Assembly (NCBI GenBank): GCA_017650045.1
Contig: JAGCFP010000043.1
Span: forward strand, 62,001-126,000
DNA: 64,000 nt
Reading direction: 5' to 3'
Origin: Bacteroidaceae bacterium
Lineage (GTDB): Bacteria > Bacteroidota > Bacteroidia > Bacteroidales > Bacteroidaceae
Shown here piece after piece: positions 1 to 9,079 of the stretch. The notes under the pieces were generated by a model, which saw only the letters and a program-made list of their open reading frames with translations, was not told the origin of the DNA and ran no database searches. Position numbers and translations under genes: made by a program. Each line of letters begins with the position of its first letter. Within the stretch, counting starts at the first letter, position 1.

Positions 1-497
1 TCCACACATCCCACAACTTTTTCATATACACGCTGAATTACCGTCTTTCCACCAAGCATGGCCAAAGGCTTTGCAGGGAATCTGGTTGATGCATAGCGTG
101 CAGGTATAAGTCCTAAAAATCGCATTGTCTTTTTATTAAGTTCGGCAAGTCCTTCTTGAATGTAGGTTCTTTTTAAATCTTCCGCTTTGAATACCTCCTT
201 GTCACTTGCCAATAAATCCAAATCAATCTTTATTATTTCACGTTCTTTTTCTCCAGGCATTCTTCCTACCTCCTCCTCTATTCCCTTTAAGATACGAATA
301 ATCTGGGAAGCAGGCAAAGATGAAGAAAACTGTGCAACCTGGTCGAGAAAAACAGATGGATTATGCAATCCTAAGGGTTGGGTCTTCCTGACGGTACTGT
401 AACGTATGTCTGGGAAAAATGTATCAAGAGCATGGTGCGCTTTCTGCAAATTGATTTCTGCAGCAGTATTACTTCCTATAGAAATCTGATACCTCAT
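1..497 (-). CDS. kdsB: FolK-like (HPPK) domain fused in frame to KdsB, partial
   Basis: Reading the minus strand from the ATG at 497 gives one frame, open to the window edge, with two recognisable parts. Residues 1-124 resemble a short 6-hydroxymethyl-dihydropterin pyrophosphokinase: GSN near the N-terminus and an IDLDLL motif whose two aspartates match the Mg-binding pair of that family. Met125 (ATG at 125) then begins [25 protein letters not shown], the N-terminal nucleotide-binding signature of 3-deoxy-manno-octulosonate cytidylyltransferase, which makes CMP-Kdo for lipopolysaccharide. No stop lies between them (372 bases, 124 codons). KdsB could also be started separately at 125. The gene follows the penicillin-binding protein gene by 14 bases, so the two are probably co-transcribed. 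The C-terminal part of KdsB lies outside the window. Family assignments are firm for KdsB and good for the FolK-like part; whether one fused protein is made is inference. Confidence 0.8.
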   Translation of the reverse strand, partial: MRYQISIGSNTAAEINLQKAHHALDTFFPDIRYSTVRKTQPLGLHNPSVFLDQVAQFSSSLPASQIIRILKGIEEEVGRMPGEKEREIIKIDLDLLASDKEVFKAEDLKRTYIQEGLAELNKKTMRFLGLIPARYASTRFPAKPLAMLGGKTVIQRVYEKVVGCV

Positions 498-511
498 TAC
501 ACCCAATCACA

Positions 512-2836
512 TCAGTCGAAAATCTCATCCAGACCTACTCCTGCTGGCACCTCACTGACTATTTCAGAGTCGTCATGACAAGGGTCAAAACCTGAAGGGA
601 AGGTGAATCGATCTTCTTGCGAATATCCTAATTCTGGGTCTGCAAACACTTTGTTCATATACTTTGCCCAGATAGGTAATGCCATAGAAGCACCTTGACC
701 AAATGCCATCGTATCAAAATGGATGTCACGATCTTCACCACCTACCCAACAACCTGAAACAAGTGTAGGAGTGAAACCCATGAACCAGCCATCAGAATTG
801 GAGTTAGTGGTACCAGTCTTGGCGCCCATATCGGCAGTGATGTTGTAACGTGAACGAACTCGACCACCTGTACCACCATTCACCACAGCACGCAACATAT
901 CCAACATCTTATAGGCACTGTTCTGACTGATAACCTCATTCATATCAGCAGTGAACGTCGCCAAAATATTACCATCGCTATCCTCTATTCTAGAAACAAA
1001 CAGTGGAGCTATACGGATACCTTTATTTGGAAAAGCAGTATAGGCACTTACCATCTCTCCTACAGAAATCTCACAAGGACCCAAACAGAGGGAAACAGTA
1101 GGATCTATTTGCTGATTGCGCACTCCAAAACTATGAATCAGTCGTTTTAAGCTATATGGACTAAGCCTGCTCATCAGATAAGCAGTAATCCAGTTGTCTG
1201 AGTTCTGCAATCCCCATTTCACCGTCACCACTTCTCCATAACGACTACGACTGGCATTTCTTGGAGTCCAAGCTCGTCCGTTTTCGTCTAGCAAAGTATA
1301 TTCCACATGACGCACAGGGTCACATGGAGAGATGCCACTTTCCATAGCCAACGTATAGAGAAATGGCTTGATGGTAGAACCCACCTGACGACGTCCTTGC
1401 ATGGCCATATCATACTGGAAATAATGGAAGTTCGGCCCACCAACATATGCCTTCACATGACCATTTCTTGGATCCATCGACATAAATCCAGAACGCAAGA
1501 AAAATTTGTAGTAACGGATAGAATCCATAGGGGTCATCACCGTATCAATCACACCGTCCCAACTGAATACGGACATTTCCTGAGGAGTATTGAAAGCAGT
1601 ATTGATTTCGGCTTCAGTAGCACCAGCATTATTCATTACACGGTATCTCTCCGACTGGCGCAAAGCTCTGTTCAGGATCTCGTCCACTTGCTGCTGAGAG
1701 AGTTGGGAAGTATATGGAGCCGTCTTCCTACCTTTCTTCTCCTTGAAGAATTCAGCCTGTAACTCCTTCAGATGTTCCGTCAACGACTCCTCAGCATAGC
1801 GTTGCATTCGTGAATCAATGGTAGAGTACACCTTCAATCCGTCCGTATAAAGATTGTATTTAGAACCATCTTTCTTGAAGTTCTTTTCACACCATCCATA
1901 GAGCGGATTATTTTCCCAATCCAAAGAATCCTCATAATATTGCTGTGCCTGCCAAGAACGATAGTTGGCCTTATCAGGTTTTTTTGCTGTAAGTACCCCA
2001 CGAAGATATTCACGGAAGTATGGTGCCAGTCCTTCTTTATGATCCACACGGTTGTAATGAAGGGTCAAAGGCAACGTCTTTAAAGAATCCATCTGAGCTT
2101 TTGTGATATACCCAGCCTTTTCCATCTGACCTAGAACCACATTTCTACGACCACGTGAACGCTCATTGAATCGCAACGGATTGTAAAGCGACGGATTTTT
2201 ACACATACCTACCAGCGTTGCTGCTTCCTCTGGTTTAAGTTCGGAAGGTTCGCAACCAAAATAGGTATAGGCAGCGGTCTTTATACCTACGGCATTATTC
2301 AGGAAATCGAATTTATTGAGATACATCGTCAAAATCTCTTCCTTAGTGTAGTAGCGTTCCAGATTGACAGCAATCACCCATTCAATAGGTTTCTGCATCA
2401 ATCGTTCCATTGTGGTTCCTGCACTAGGAGAATAGAGCTGCTTAGAGAGCTGCTGTGTAATGGTACTACCACCACCAGCATTCTTTTGCATCAAGACACC
2501 ACGCTTCAAGATAGCACGAAAGAGTCCGATGGCATCTATACCAGAGTGATTTGTAAAACGGACATCCTCAGTAGCAATCAGCGCTTTCACCAAATCTGGA
2601 GAAAGATCGTTATATCCAACATAAACACGATTTTCCTTACTCAATGAATAGGTTCCCAACACCTCACCATCACTGGAGAACACCTGTGTGGCAAATTTAT
2701 AATCAGGGTTTTCCAAATCTTCCACAGGAGGCATATAGCCAATCCACCCTTTGGCTATGGCTACGAATACTCCTACAAATGCCAAAAAGCCAATTATTAA
2801 TAATGCCCAAAGAACGGCAACGATCTTCTTTATCAT
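512..2836 (-). CDS. mrcA: Penicillin-binding protein 1A (transglycosylase/transpeptidase)
   Basis: This is a bifunctional class A penicillin-binding protein that polymerises and cross-links peptidoglycan at the periplasmic face of the inner membrane. Residues 5-28 form one membrane anchor. The GT51 transglycosylase follows, with catalytic E90-D91 in TEDVRF..HSG, GGGSTITQQLSKQL near 121-134 and the EEILTMYLN segment. The transpeptidase has the serine motif STIK (S487), an SDN motif and KTGTT near residue 700. The 774-residue length is normal. A -7 box at 2862-2869 lies 26 bases ahead of the ATG. The FolK/KdsB fusion follows 14 bases after the stop, so the operon joins two envelope functions. 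Identification as class A PBP is certain; the 1A subclass is inferred from overall layout. Confidence 0.93.
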   Translation of the reverse strand: MIKKIVAVLWALLIIGFLAFVGVFVAIAKGWIGYMPPVEDLENPDYKFATQVFSSDGEVLGTYSLSKENRVYVGYNDLSPDLVKALIATEDVRFTNHSGIDAIGLFRAILKRGVLMQKNAGGGSTITQQLSKQLYSPSAGTTMERLMQKPIEWVIAVNLERYYTKEEILTMYLNKFDFLNNAVGIKTAAYTYFGCEPSELKPEEAATLVGMCKNPSLYNPLRFNERSRGRRNVVLGQMEKAGYITKAQMDSLKTLPLTLHYNRVDHKEGLAPYFREYLRGVLTAKKPDKANYRSWQAQQYYEDSLDWENNPLYGWCEKNFKKDGSKYNLYTDGLKVYSTIDSRMQRYAEESLTEHLKELQAEFFKEKKGRKTAPYTSQLSQQQVDEILNRALRQSERYRVMNNAGATEAEINTAFNTPQEMSVFSWDGVIDTVMTPMDSIRYYKFFLRSGFMSMDPRNGHVKAYVGGPNFHYFQYDMAMQGRRQVGSTIKPFLYTLAMESGISPCDPVRHVEYTLLDENGRAWTPRNASRSRYGEVVTVKWGLQNSDNWITAYLMSRLSPYSLKRLIHSFGVRNQQIDPTVSLCLGPCEISVGEMVSAYTAFPNKGIRIAPLFVSRIEDSDGNILATFTADMNEVISQNSAYKMLDMLRAVVNGGTGGRVRSRYNITADMGAKTGTTNSNSDGWFMGFTPTLVSGCWVGGEDRDIHFDTMAFGQGASMALPIWAKYMNKVFADPELGYSQEDRFTFPSGFDPCHDDSEIVSEVPAGVGLDEIFD

Positions 2837-2861
2837 TTCTGCTTTATTATATAATATGCTG

Positions 2862-2869
2862 CAAAGTTA
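2862..2869 (-). promoter_or_regulatory. Bacteroidales -7 promoter box for the PBP1A gene
   Basis: On the minus strand this reads TAACTTTG, a full match to the TAnnTTTG box, 26 bases before the PBP1A ATG. No convincing -33 element was seen. Confidence 0.5.
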
Positions 2870-2909
2870 GATAAAACTTGGTAATAAGAACGCTTTTATA
2901 TGTAAAATA

Positions 2910-2941
2910 TTGTTGTAAGATGAATTATTATTGTAAATTTG
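2910..2941 (+). promoter_or_regulatory. Bacteroidales promoter for the GH109-like gene
   Basis: TTG at 2910-2912 and TAAATTTG at 2934-2941, separated by 21 bases, match the Bacteroidales -33/-7 pattern. The -7 box ends 33 bases before the ATG at 2975. Confidence 0.55.
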
Positions 2942-2974
2942 TAAAATAAAAGCAATAATTAAACATTCATTACT

Positions 2975-4381
2975 ATGTGGAAAAACATCATTTTAACAGG
3001 AACCTTATGCATAGTTCTTATGGGCTGTGCCAATGAGAAAAAAGAAAAACCAGATCCATATGCACCCATAAAGGTGGAGATTCCCCAACGTCCTGAAGGT
3101 CAGGAAGACATGTTGGCATTCCGTGCACCTGCCATTGACACCGTGCGTGTTGGCTTTGTTGGCTTAGGAATGAGAGGCCCTGGTGCAGTGGAACGTTTCA
3201 CCCATATCCCTGGAACCAAGATTGTAGCACTTTGTGATGTCATTCCTGAAAACGTAGAAGGATGTCAGGAGATACTCCGCAAGGCCGGACTTCCAGAGGC
3301 AGCTGCCTACAGCGGCGATACCGAAGTTTACAAACAGCTCTGTGAGCGTGACGATATCGACCTAGTGTACATCGCTACAGACTGGATCCACCATACGCCT
3401 ATTGCCGTCTATGCCATGGAGCATGGTAAACACACAGCCATCGAGGTACCATCTGCCACTTCTCTTGATGAGATCTGGCAACTCATCAATACTTCCGAGC
3501 GCACCCGCAAGCATTGTATCCAGTTAGAAAACTGCTGTTACGATTTCTTCGAGCTTTCCACTTTAGCTATGGCTCAGAAGGGCCTATTCGGCGAAGTGCT
3601 TCACATGGAAGGGGCATATTTGCATAACCTTGACCCTTATTGGGGTGAGTACTGGAACAACTGGCGTATGGACTTCAACCGTCTGCATCGTGGTGATGTT
3701 TATCCAACTCACGGCTTTGGCCCTATCTGTCAAGTGCTCAACATCCATCGTGGCGACCAACTTAAAACTTTGGTAGCTATGGACACCAAGGCTGTGAACG
3801 GACCTGCTTATATCAAGAAAACTACAGGAGAGGATGTGACTGATTTTCAGAATGGTGACGAAACTTCCACGCTGATTAAGACAGAGCAAGGCAAGACTAT
3901 CCTCATCGAGCACGGAGTGATGACTCCACGACCCTATAGTCGTATGTATCAAGTTGTTGGAACCAAAGGCTTTGCTGCCAAATATCCTACCCAGCAACTT
4001 TGTCTGTTGCCCGAGATGGTTCCTTCTGACTTATTACCAAAAGACCTCAAGGGAGATGGCGAGTTCATCGCCACTAAAGAGCTACAGGAAGCATTGACTG
4101 AACGTTTTCCTAATCCTATCTTAACAAAAGATTTGGAAGAGACAGCCAAAGAAGTAGGTGGTCATGGTGGTATGGATTTCATCATGGACTACCGTCTGGT
4201 GTATTGCCTACGCAACGGTTTGCCTCTTGATATGGATGTGTACGACCTCGCAGAGTGGTGCTCAGTGAGTGAGCTCTCACGCATCTCCTTAGAGAACCAC
4301 AGCGCACCAGTAGAGGTGCCAGACTTCACTCGTGGTGGTCAGCATAAGATCAAAGGCTTCAGCTACGCGTTTGCACATTGA
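2975..4381 (+). CDS. GH109-like Gfo/Idh/MocA family lipoprotein
   Basis: This is a lipoprotein of the Gfo/Idh/MocA oxidoreductase superfamily in its GH109 branch. Known GH109 enzymes cleave terminal alpha-N-acetylgalactosamine by an NAD-dependent oxidation/elimination route. The signal peptide ends in a lipobox (LMGC, Cys about residue 18). A Rossmann fold starts near residue 56 with GFVGLGMRGPG, followed by VALCDV, the IATDWIHHTP segment and an EVPSATS strand. The C-terminal half contains YWGEYWNNWRMDF and HGFGP motifs typical of the GH109 branch. The 468-residue length fits. The next gene is an N-acetylhexosamine-kinase-like enzyme, which supports an aminosugar substrate. A non-hydrolytic dehydrogenase remains possible, since the superfamily is broad. 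Confidence 0.82.
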   Translation: MWKNIILTGTLCIVLMGCANEKKEKPDPYAPIKVEIPQRPEGQEDMLAFRAPAIDTVRVGFVGLGMRGPGAVERFTHIPGTKIVALCDVIPENVEGCQEILRKAGLPEAAAYSGDTEVYKQLCERDDIDLVYIATDWIHHTPIAVYAMEHGKHTAIEVPSATSLDEIWQLINTSERTRKHCIQLENCCYDFFELSTLAMAQKGLFGEVLHMEGAYLHNLDPYWGEYWNNWRMDFNRLHRGDVYPTHGFGPICQVLNIHRGDQLKTLVAMDTKAVNGPAYIKKTTGEDVTDFQNGDETSTLIKTEQGKTILIEHGVMTPRPYSRMYQVVGTKGFAAKYPTQQLCLLPEMVPSDLLPKDLKGDGEFIATKELQEALTERFPNPILTKDLEETAKEVGGHGGMDFIMDYRLVYCLRNGLPLDMDVYDLAEWCSVSELSRISLENHSAPVEVPDFTRGGQHKIKGFSYAFAH

Positions 4382-4390
4382 TTTTCTCAC

Positions 4391-4467
4391 AGGATTAATA
4401 GGATTAATTAATAATATACCAATCTGCTTAATATAATTTAATCCTATTAATCCTTTTAATCCTGTAA
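4391..4467 (+). repeat. Inverted repeat of AGGATTAAT units between two genes
   Basis: A perfect 17-base inverted repeat (arms 4391-4407 and 4438-4454) encloses 30 bases between the GH109-like gene and the kinase gene. The right arm continues into a further TTAATCCTGT unit ending at 4467. A related run, TTAATCCTTTTAATC and on to TTAATCCTGT, occurs at 38708-38734 before the LptF/G-like gene, so this is a dispersed repeat. It could form an intra-operon hairpin; no clear terminator T-run follows. Confidence 0.7.
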
Positions 4468-4483
4468 AAATAAAACCGCTCTT

Positions 4484-5557
4484 ATGAAAAACGAAATAGT
4501 TGGAAAATTCCTGATAGAAGGCACCGTAGAAAAGGTAGAACCTCTGGGCAATGGCCTTATCAACGACACCTACAAAGTCACCACAAATGAAGCAGACAAG
4601 CCCGATTATGTATTGCAACGCATCAACCACGCTATCTTCCAAAATGTGGATCTGCTGCAGCACAACATCGAGGTGGTTACAGCCCATATCCGCAAGAAAT
4701 TAGAAGCTGCTGGAGTCAGTGATATCAACCGCAAAGTACTGCGCTTCATCCCCACAGACAGCGGAAAGACCTACTATTTCGACGGCACCAACTATTGGCG
4801 CATGATGGTCTTCATCCCCCGTGCTCAGACCTTCGAGACCGTCAATGCAGCCTACTCCTACGACGCTGGAAAAGCTTTCGGCAACTTCCAAGCCATGTTG
4901 GCCGACCTGCCCGATCAGTTGGAAGAGACCATCCCCAATTTCCACAATATGGAGTTCCGTCTCCGTCAGCTTCACGAAGCTGTAGAAGCCGATGCTGCAG
5001 GGCGGGTGAAAGAGATGGGTTACTACCTTGACGAAATTGAGAAGCGTGCCACCTACATGTGCCAGGCAGAGCAGCTCTACCGTGAAGGAAAACTCCCCAA
5101 GCGCATCTGTCACTGCGACACCAAAGTGAACAATATGATGTTTGATGAGAACGGCGAGGTACTCTGCGTCATCGACCTCGACACCGTGATGCCCAGTTTC
5201 ATCTTCTCAGACTATGGAGACTTCCTGCGCACCGCTGCCAACACAGCCAATGAAGATGAGCCAGACCTGTCTAAGATCAGCTTCAACACAGAGATTTATG
5301 AGGCCTTCACCCGCGGCTATCTGGAGAGTGCCAGCATTTTCCTCACACCACTGGAAAAAGAACTCCTACCCTATGCCGTAGCTCTTTTCCCTTACATGCA
5401 ATGCGTCCGTTTTCTGGCCGACTATCTCAATGGTGACACCTACTACAAGATCCGTTACCCCGAGCACAATCTTGTCAGAACCAAGGCCCAGTTCCGCTTG
5501 TTGCAATGCGTAGAAGAACAGAACACAGCCATCAAGAAGTTTATACAGATGCAGTAA
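4484..5557 (+). CDS. Aminoglycoside-phosphotransferase-fold kinase, N-acetylhexosamine 1-kinase-like
   Basis: This is a cytosolic kinase of the APH/choline-kinase fold, resembling the NahK type that phosphorylates GalNAc or GlcNAc at C1. Near the N-terminus PLGNGLINDTYKV forms the nucleotide-binding loop. The catalytic loop HCDTKVNN starts at residue 210 (D212 as base) and the metal motif IDLDT follows with D231 and D233. The CDTK..N and IDLDTVMP wording is close to that of known NahK enzymes. At 357 residues it has the family length. It lies 102 bases downstream of the GH109-like gene in the same direction, which suggests the released aminosugar is the substrate. The exact sugar is inferred; an unrelated small-molecule kinase of the same fold cannot be excluded. 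Confidence 0.75.
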   Translation: MKNEIVGKFLIEGTVEKVEPLGNGLINDTYKVTTNEADKPDYVLQRINHAIFQNVDLLQHNIEVVTAHIRKKLEAAGVSDINRKVLRFIPTDSGKTYYFDGTNYWRMMVFIPRAQTFETVNAAYSYDAGKAFGNFQAMLADLPDQLEETIPNFHNMEFRLRQLHEAVEADAAGRVKEMGYYLDEIEKRATYMCQAEQLYREGKLPKRICHCDTKVNNMMFDENGEVLCVIDLDTVMPSFIFSDYGDFLRTAANTANEDEPDLSKISFNTEIYEAFTRGYLESASIFLTPLEKELLPYAVALFPYMQCVRFLADYLNGDTYYKIRYPEHNLVRTKAQFRLLQCVEEQNTAIKKFIQMQ

Positions 5558-5578
5558 GCGTGAATAGTCTATGAAACA

Positions 5579-8500
5579 TCACTCCGCTTTCAGTTCCATC
5601 ATCTCTGAGAGTACGGCAAGTGCATCTTCCACCGAAGAGACCATCTTCACCACCATACTGCGCTTATCGTTCTTTTCACGCAATTCGCAACGGCGGGTAT
5701 ATTTCATCATATAGGCTATCAACTTACCGAAAGTATTACTCTGATAGTAGGGACTATGGGCATTGGACACTAGATATAGCATCATCTGACCTCCCTTCAG
5801 AGCAACCTTTTCTACTCCCAAACGGGCTGCTAATCTGCGGAGAGGAACTATACGAAGCAACTCTGCTGTTTCTTTAGGAATAGGTCCGAAGCGGTCGATT
5901 AATCGTAGACGGAAAGCATCCACCTGCTTCTCGTCTTGCAAACCATCCAACTCTCGGTAAAGCAACATTCGTTCACTGCTGCCAGCCACATATTCTTGAG
6001 GAAGCAACAACTCTAAGTCGCTCTCTACCTGACACTCTTCAACAAATACAGCCTCATCTCTACCTTTTGCTTCAGCCTCTTTCTCTTCTGCCGCAAACAA
6101 TTCGCCAAACTCATCCATGCGCAACTCATGTACAGCTTCTGACAAAACTTTCTGATAAGTTTCATAACCCAAGTCGGCAATAAAGCCACTCTGCTCTGCA
6201 CCTAGCAGATTGCCTGCACCACGAATGTCGAGGTCTTGCATAGCAATATGGATGCCACTGCCCAAATCACTGAAATTCTCTATCGCTTGCAAACGCCTAC
6301 GAGCCTCAGGGGTAATTACAGAAAGTGGTGGAGACATCAAGTAGCAGAATGCCTTGCGATTACTTCTACCCACACGACCACGCATTTGGTGCAAGTCGCT
6401 GAGTCCGAAGTTTTGCGCATCATTGATGATAATGGTATTGGCGTTTGGTATGTCGATACCGTTCTCCACAATCGTTGTAGAAAGCAGCACATCGTAGTCG
6501 TAATTGATGAAACCCATTATGACTTTCTCCAACTCTTCAGGATTCATTTGTCCATGTCCTATCACCACACGACAGTCGGGTACCTCACGTTCTATAATAA
6601 GTTTAAGTTCAGGTAAACGACTAATACGGTTGTTCACAAAGAATACCTGTCCGTTGCGACTCATCTCAAAATTGATGGCATCTGCAATCACCTGAGGATT
6701 GAACGTATGCACCTCTGTCTGTATCGGATGTCTGTTGGGCGGTGGAGTTTGTATGACCGATAAGTCTCTGGCACCCATCAGTGAGAACTGCAGGGTACGA
6801 GGGATAGGTGTAGCACTCATAGTAAGCGTATCTACATTCACCCTAAGCTGACGAAGTTTCTCTTTAGTACTCACACCAAACTTCTGTTCTTCATCTATAA
6901 TAAGCAGCCCTAAATCTTTGAATTTCACTTCTTTGCCAAGAAGCTTATGTGTACCTATAAGGATGTTCACATCCCCCACTCCCAGTGCTTTGATGATTTC
7001 TTTCTGCTGCTTGATTGTACGCGCCCTTGATAAGTACTCCACCCTCACTGGCATGTCCTTCAGTCGCTCCTTGAAAGTCTGATAATGCTGATAAGCAAGT
7101 ACGGTAGTAGGTACCAAGACAGCCACTTGCTTACCATCTGTAGCCGCTTTGAAAGCCGCACGAATAGCAACCTCCGTCTTTCCGAAGCCTACATCGCCAC
7201 ATACCAAGCGGTCCATCGGTCGATCACTCTCCATATCGGCCTTCACCTCTGCAGTAGCTTTACTTTGATCTGGGGTATCTTCATAGAGGAACGATGCCTC
7301 CAATTCCCTTTGCAGATAGCTGTCCGGACTATATTGGAATCCTTTCTCCTCCTTACGGGCTGCGTAAAGTCTGATCAGGTCACGTGCAATATCCTTAATC
7401 TTTTTCTTCGTGCGCTCCTTCAGTTTTTCCCAAGCACCACTGCCTAACTTTCCCAAGTGGGGTGGTACTCCATCGCGTCCTTTATATTTAGACACTTTAT
7501 GTAAGGAGTGAATAGAAACGAATACTACATCATCGTGCTGATAAACCAATTTGATGACTTCTTGCGTGGTGTTCCCATTAGGAATACGCACCAAGCCAGC
7601 AAAGCGCCCCACTCCATGATCGATGTGCACCACATAATCGCCTGGTTGGAACTCATTCAATTCCTTCAGACTCAGTGCGACTTTACCACTGCGAGCACGG
7701 TCGCTCTTAAGGTTGAATTTATGGAAACGGTCGAATATCTGATGGTCTGTAAAGACACCTATTTTCAACGTATCATCAGCAAATCCTTCATGGAGCGTAC
7801 GATCCACAGCAATGAAACTTATGTCATCGCCCCTGTCTTCAAATATGCTATGGATACGGGCAGTCTGTTTCTGACTGTCGCTACAGATATACAACTTATA
7901 TCCACTGGCTATGTACTGACTGAAACGTTCTGCCAACAAATCGAAGTTCTTATGGAAAAGAGGTTGCAAAGAGATGTTGAACTGTACGGAAGCATCAGGG
8001 GTTCCTGTAGGTTTTGTGCCAAACTCCATCATGCGGAAACCTGATACACGCATCTGGAACTCATCCCCATCCATCAACTTTCCGTTCAGCTCAATATGTT
8101 CGGTTTCCTCAGCTTCCCGTGCAGCAATGGCTTGTGGCAAGAGAGCCTCATCATGCACTTGATGGATGCGTTCACGAAGCCAGAAGAAATCTTTCATGCC
8201 TATGACCGTATCTTCTGGTAGCGATTGAAGTACAGACACCATGCCACTACCCAATTCTCCGAGTGCCCTACTCAAATCTGGCACAATCACAATGTCTTCC
8301 AGCTTATCCTTTGAGAGTTGATTCTCTACCTCAAAGGTACGAAGGCTATCCACCTCATCTCCAAAGAAATCGATACGGAAGGGGTATTCAGAAGAGAAAC
8401 TGAACACATCGATGATACTACCACGCACGGCATACTGTCCTGGCTCATAGACATAGTCCACATACTCGAAACCCAAGCTATGCAACAGGTCGGTAATGAA

Positions 8501-8968
8501 CTTCATATCTACGCGTTCTCCCTTATGCAGCAAGATGGTCTTGTCCTTCAAATCTTCCTTAGACACCACCTTCTCTGCCACAGCATCTGGATAGGTCACA
8601 ATGCAGAGTCCCTTACAGTCACCCTTGGACAACCGACTAAGAACCTCTGTACGTAGCACTTCATTGGCTGCATCTTTCTGTCCATACTTGATGGCTCTGC
8701 GGAACGATGATGGGAAAAAGAGGACCTGCTCATCACCCATAATCTGCGTCAGGTCATGATAGAAATAACCAGCCTCTTCCTGATCATTTAAGATATAGAA
8801 GAAAGGAGTGTGCCCCTCCGAAGCCAAGACTGCAGCTACCAGTGAAGCTGATGAAGCCTGTAGTCCTCCACCGTAGATATGATGCACAGAAGGATTGGAA
8901 AGCAAGCGTCGCAAGCCTTCTACATTCGGGTGGGCAGCATAAAGCTGCTGCACTTCTTTCAAGGTCAT
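5579..8968 (-). CDS. mfd: Transcription-repair coupling factor Mfd
   Basis: Mfd removes stalled RNA polymerase from DNA damage and recruits UvrA. The N-terminal part (to about residue 320) is the UvrB-like module, a CarD-like RNA-polymerase-interacting domain containing DYVVHIDHGVGRFAGL follows near 440-510, then the SF2 translocase with Walker A GDVGFGKTE (about residue 589), the DEEQ box (about 691), SATPIPRTL and QMRGRVGRS, and the C-terminal TRCF domain. An open frame extends 26 codons upstream to 9046, but the start is set at 8968 (MTLKEVQ) because the extension is basic, unlike Mfd, and would cover the -7 box of the divergent gene at 9047-9054. That gives 1129 residues, close to other Bacteroidales Mfd proteins. 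Confidence 0.95.
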   Translation of the reverse strand: MTLKEVQQLYAAHPNVEGLRRLLSNPSVHHIYGGGLQASSASLVAAVLASEGHTPFFYILNDQEEAGYFYHDLTQIMGDEQVLFFPSSFRRAIKYGQKDAANEVLRTEVLSRLSKGDCKGLCIVTYPDAVAEKVVSKEDLKDKTILLHKGERVDMKFITDLLHSLGFEYVDYVYEPGQYAVRGSIIDVFSFSSEYPFRIDFFGDEVDSLRTFEVENQLSKDKLEDIVIVPDLSRALGELGSGMVSVLQSLPEDTVIGMKDFFWLRERIHQVHDEALLPQAIAAREAEETEHIELNGKLMDGDEFQMRVSGFRMMEFGTKPTGTPDASVQFNISLQPLFHKNFDLLAERFSQYIASGYKLYICSDSQKQTARIHSIFEDRGDDISFIAVDRTLHEGFADDTLKIGVFTDHQIFDRFHKFNLKSDRARSGKVALSLKELNEFQPGDYVVHIDHGVGRFAGLVRIPNGNTTQEVIKLVYQHDDVVFVSIHSLHKVSKYKGRDGVPPHLGKLGSGAWEKLKERTKKKIKDIARDLIRLYAARKEEKGFQYSPDSYLQRELEASFLYEDTPDQSKATAEVKADMESDRPMDRLVCGDVGFGKTEVAIRAAFKAATDGKQVAVLVPTTVLAYQHYQTFKERLKDMPVRVEYLSRARTIKQQKEIIKALGVGDVNILIGTHKLLGKEVKFKDLGLLIIDEEQKFGVSTKEKLRQLRVNVDTLTMSATPIPRTLQFSLMGARDLSVIQTPPPNRHPIQTEVHTFNPQVIADAINFEMSRNGQVFFVNNRISRLPELKLIIEREVPDCRVVIGHGQMNPEELEKVIMGFINYDYDVLLSTTIVENGIDIPNANTIIINDAQNFGLSDLHQMRGRVGRSNRKAFCYLMSPPLSVITPEARRRLQAIENFSDLGSGIHIAMQDLDIRGAGNLLGAEQSGFIADLGYETYQKVLSEAVHELRMDEFGELFAAEEKEAEAKGRDEAVFVEECQVESDLELLLPQEYVAGSSERMLLYRELDGLQDEKQVDAFRLRLIDRFGPIPKETAELLRIVPLRRLAARLGVEKVALKGGQMMLYLVSNAHSPYYQSNTFGKLIAYMMKYTRRCELREKNDKRSMVVKMVSSVEDALAVLSEMMELKAE

Positions 8969-9046
8969 CTCTGTCAAAATATATAAAAAACGCCTGCGAA
9001 GATACAAATAATTCTTTAAAATAGTTTCCCTTTTCAAGAAAAGCAT

Positions 9047-9054
9047 TACTTTTG
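9047..9054 (+). promoter_or_regulatory. Bacteroidales -7 box ahead of the glycosyltransferase-pyrC operon
   Basis: TACTTTTG fits TAnnTTTG and ends 25 bases before the ATG at 9080. It supports both the plus-strand operon start and the short form of Mfd. Confidence 0.5.
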
Positions 9055-9079
9055 TTTCATAAATAATCTTATTTTAAAA

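Noticed and set aside
8969..9046. 26-codon N-terminal extension of Mfd
   Set aside because: It would cover the region up to the divergent gene's promoter and has no match to Mfd N-termini; the start at 8968 is preferred.
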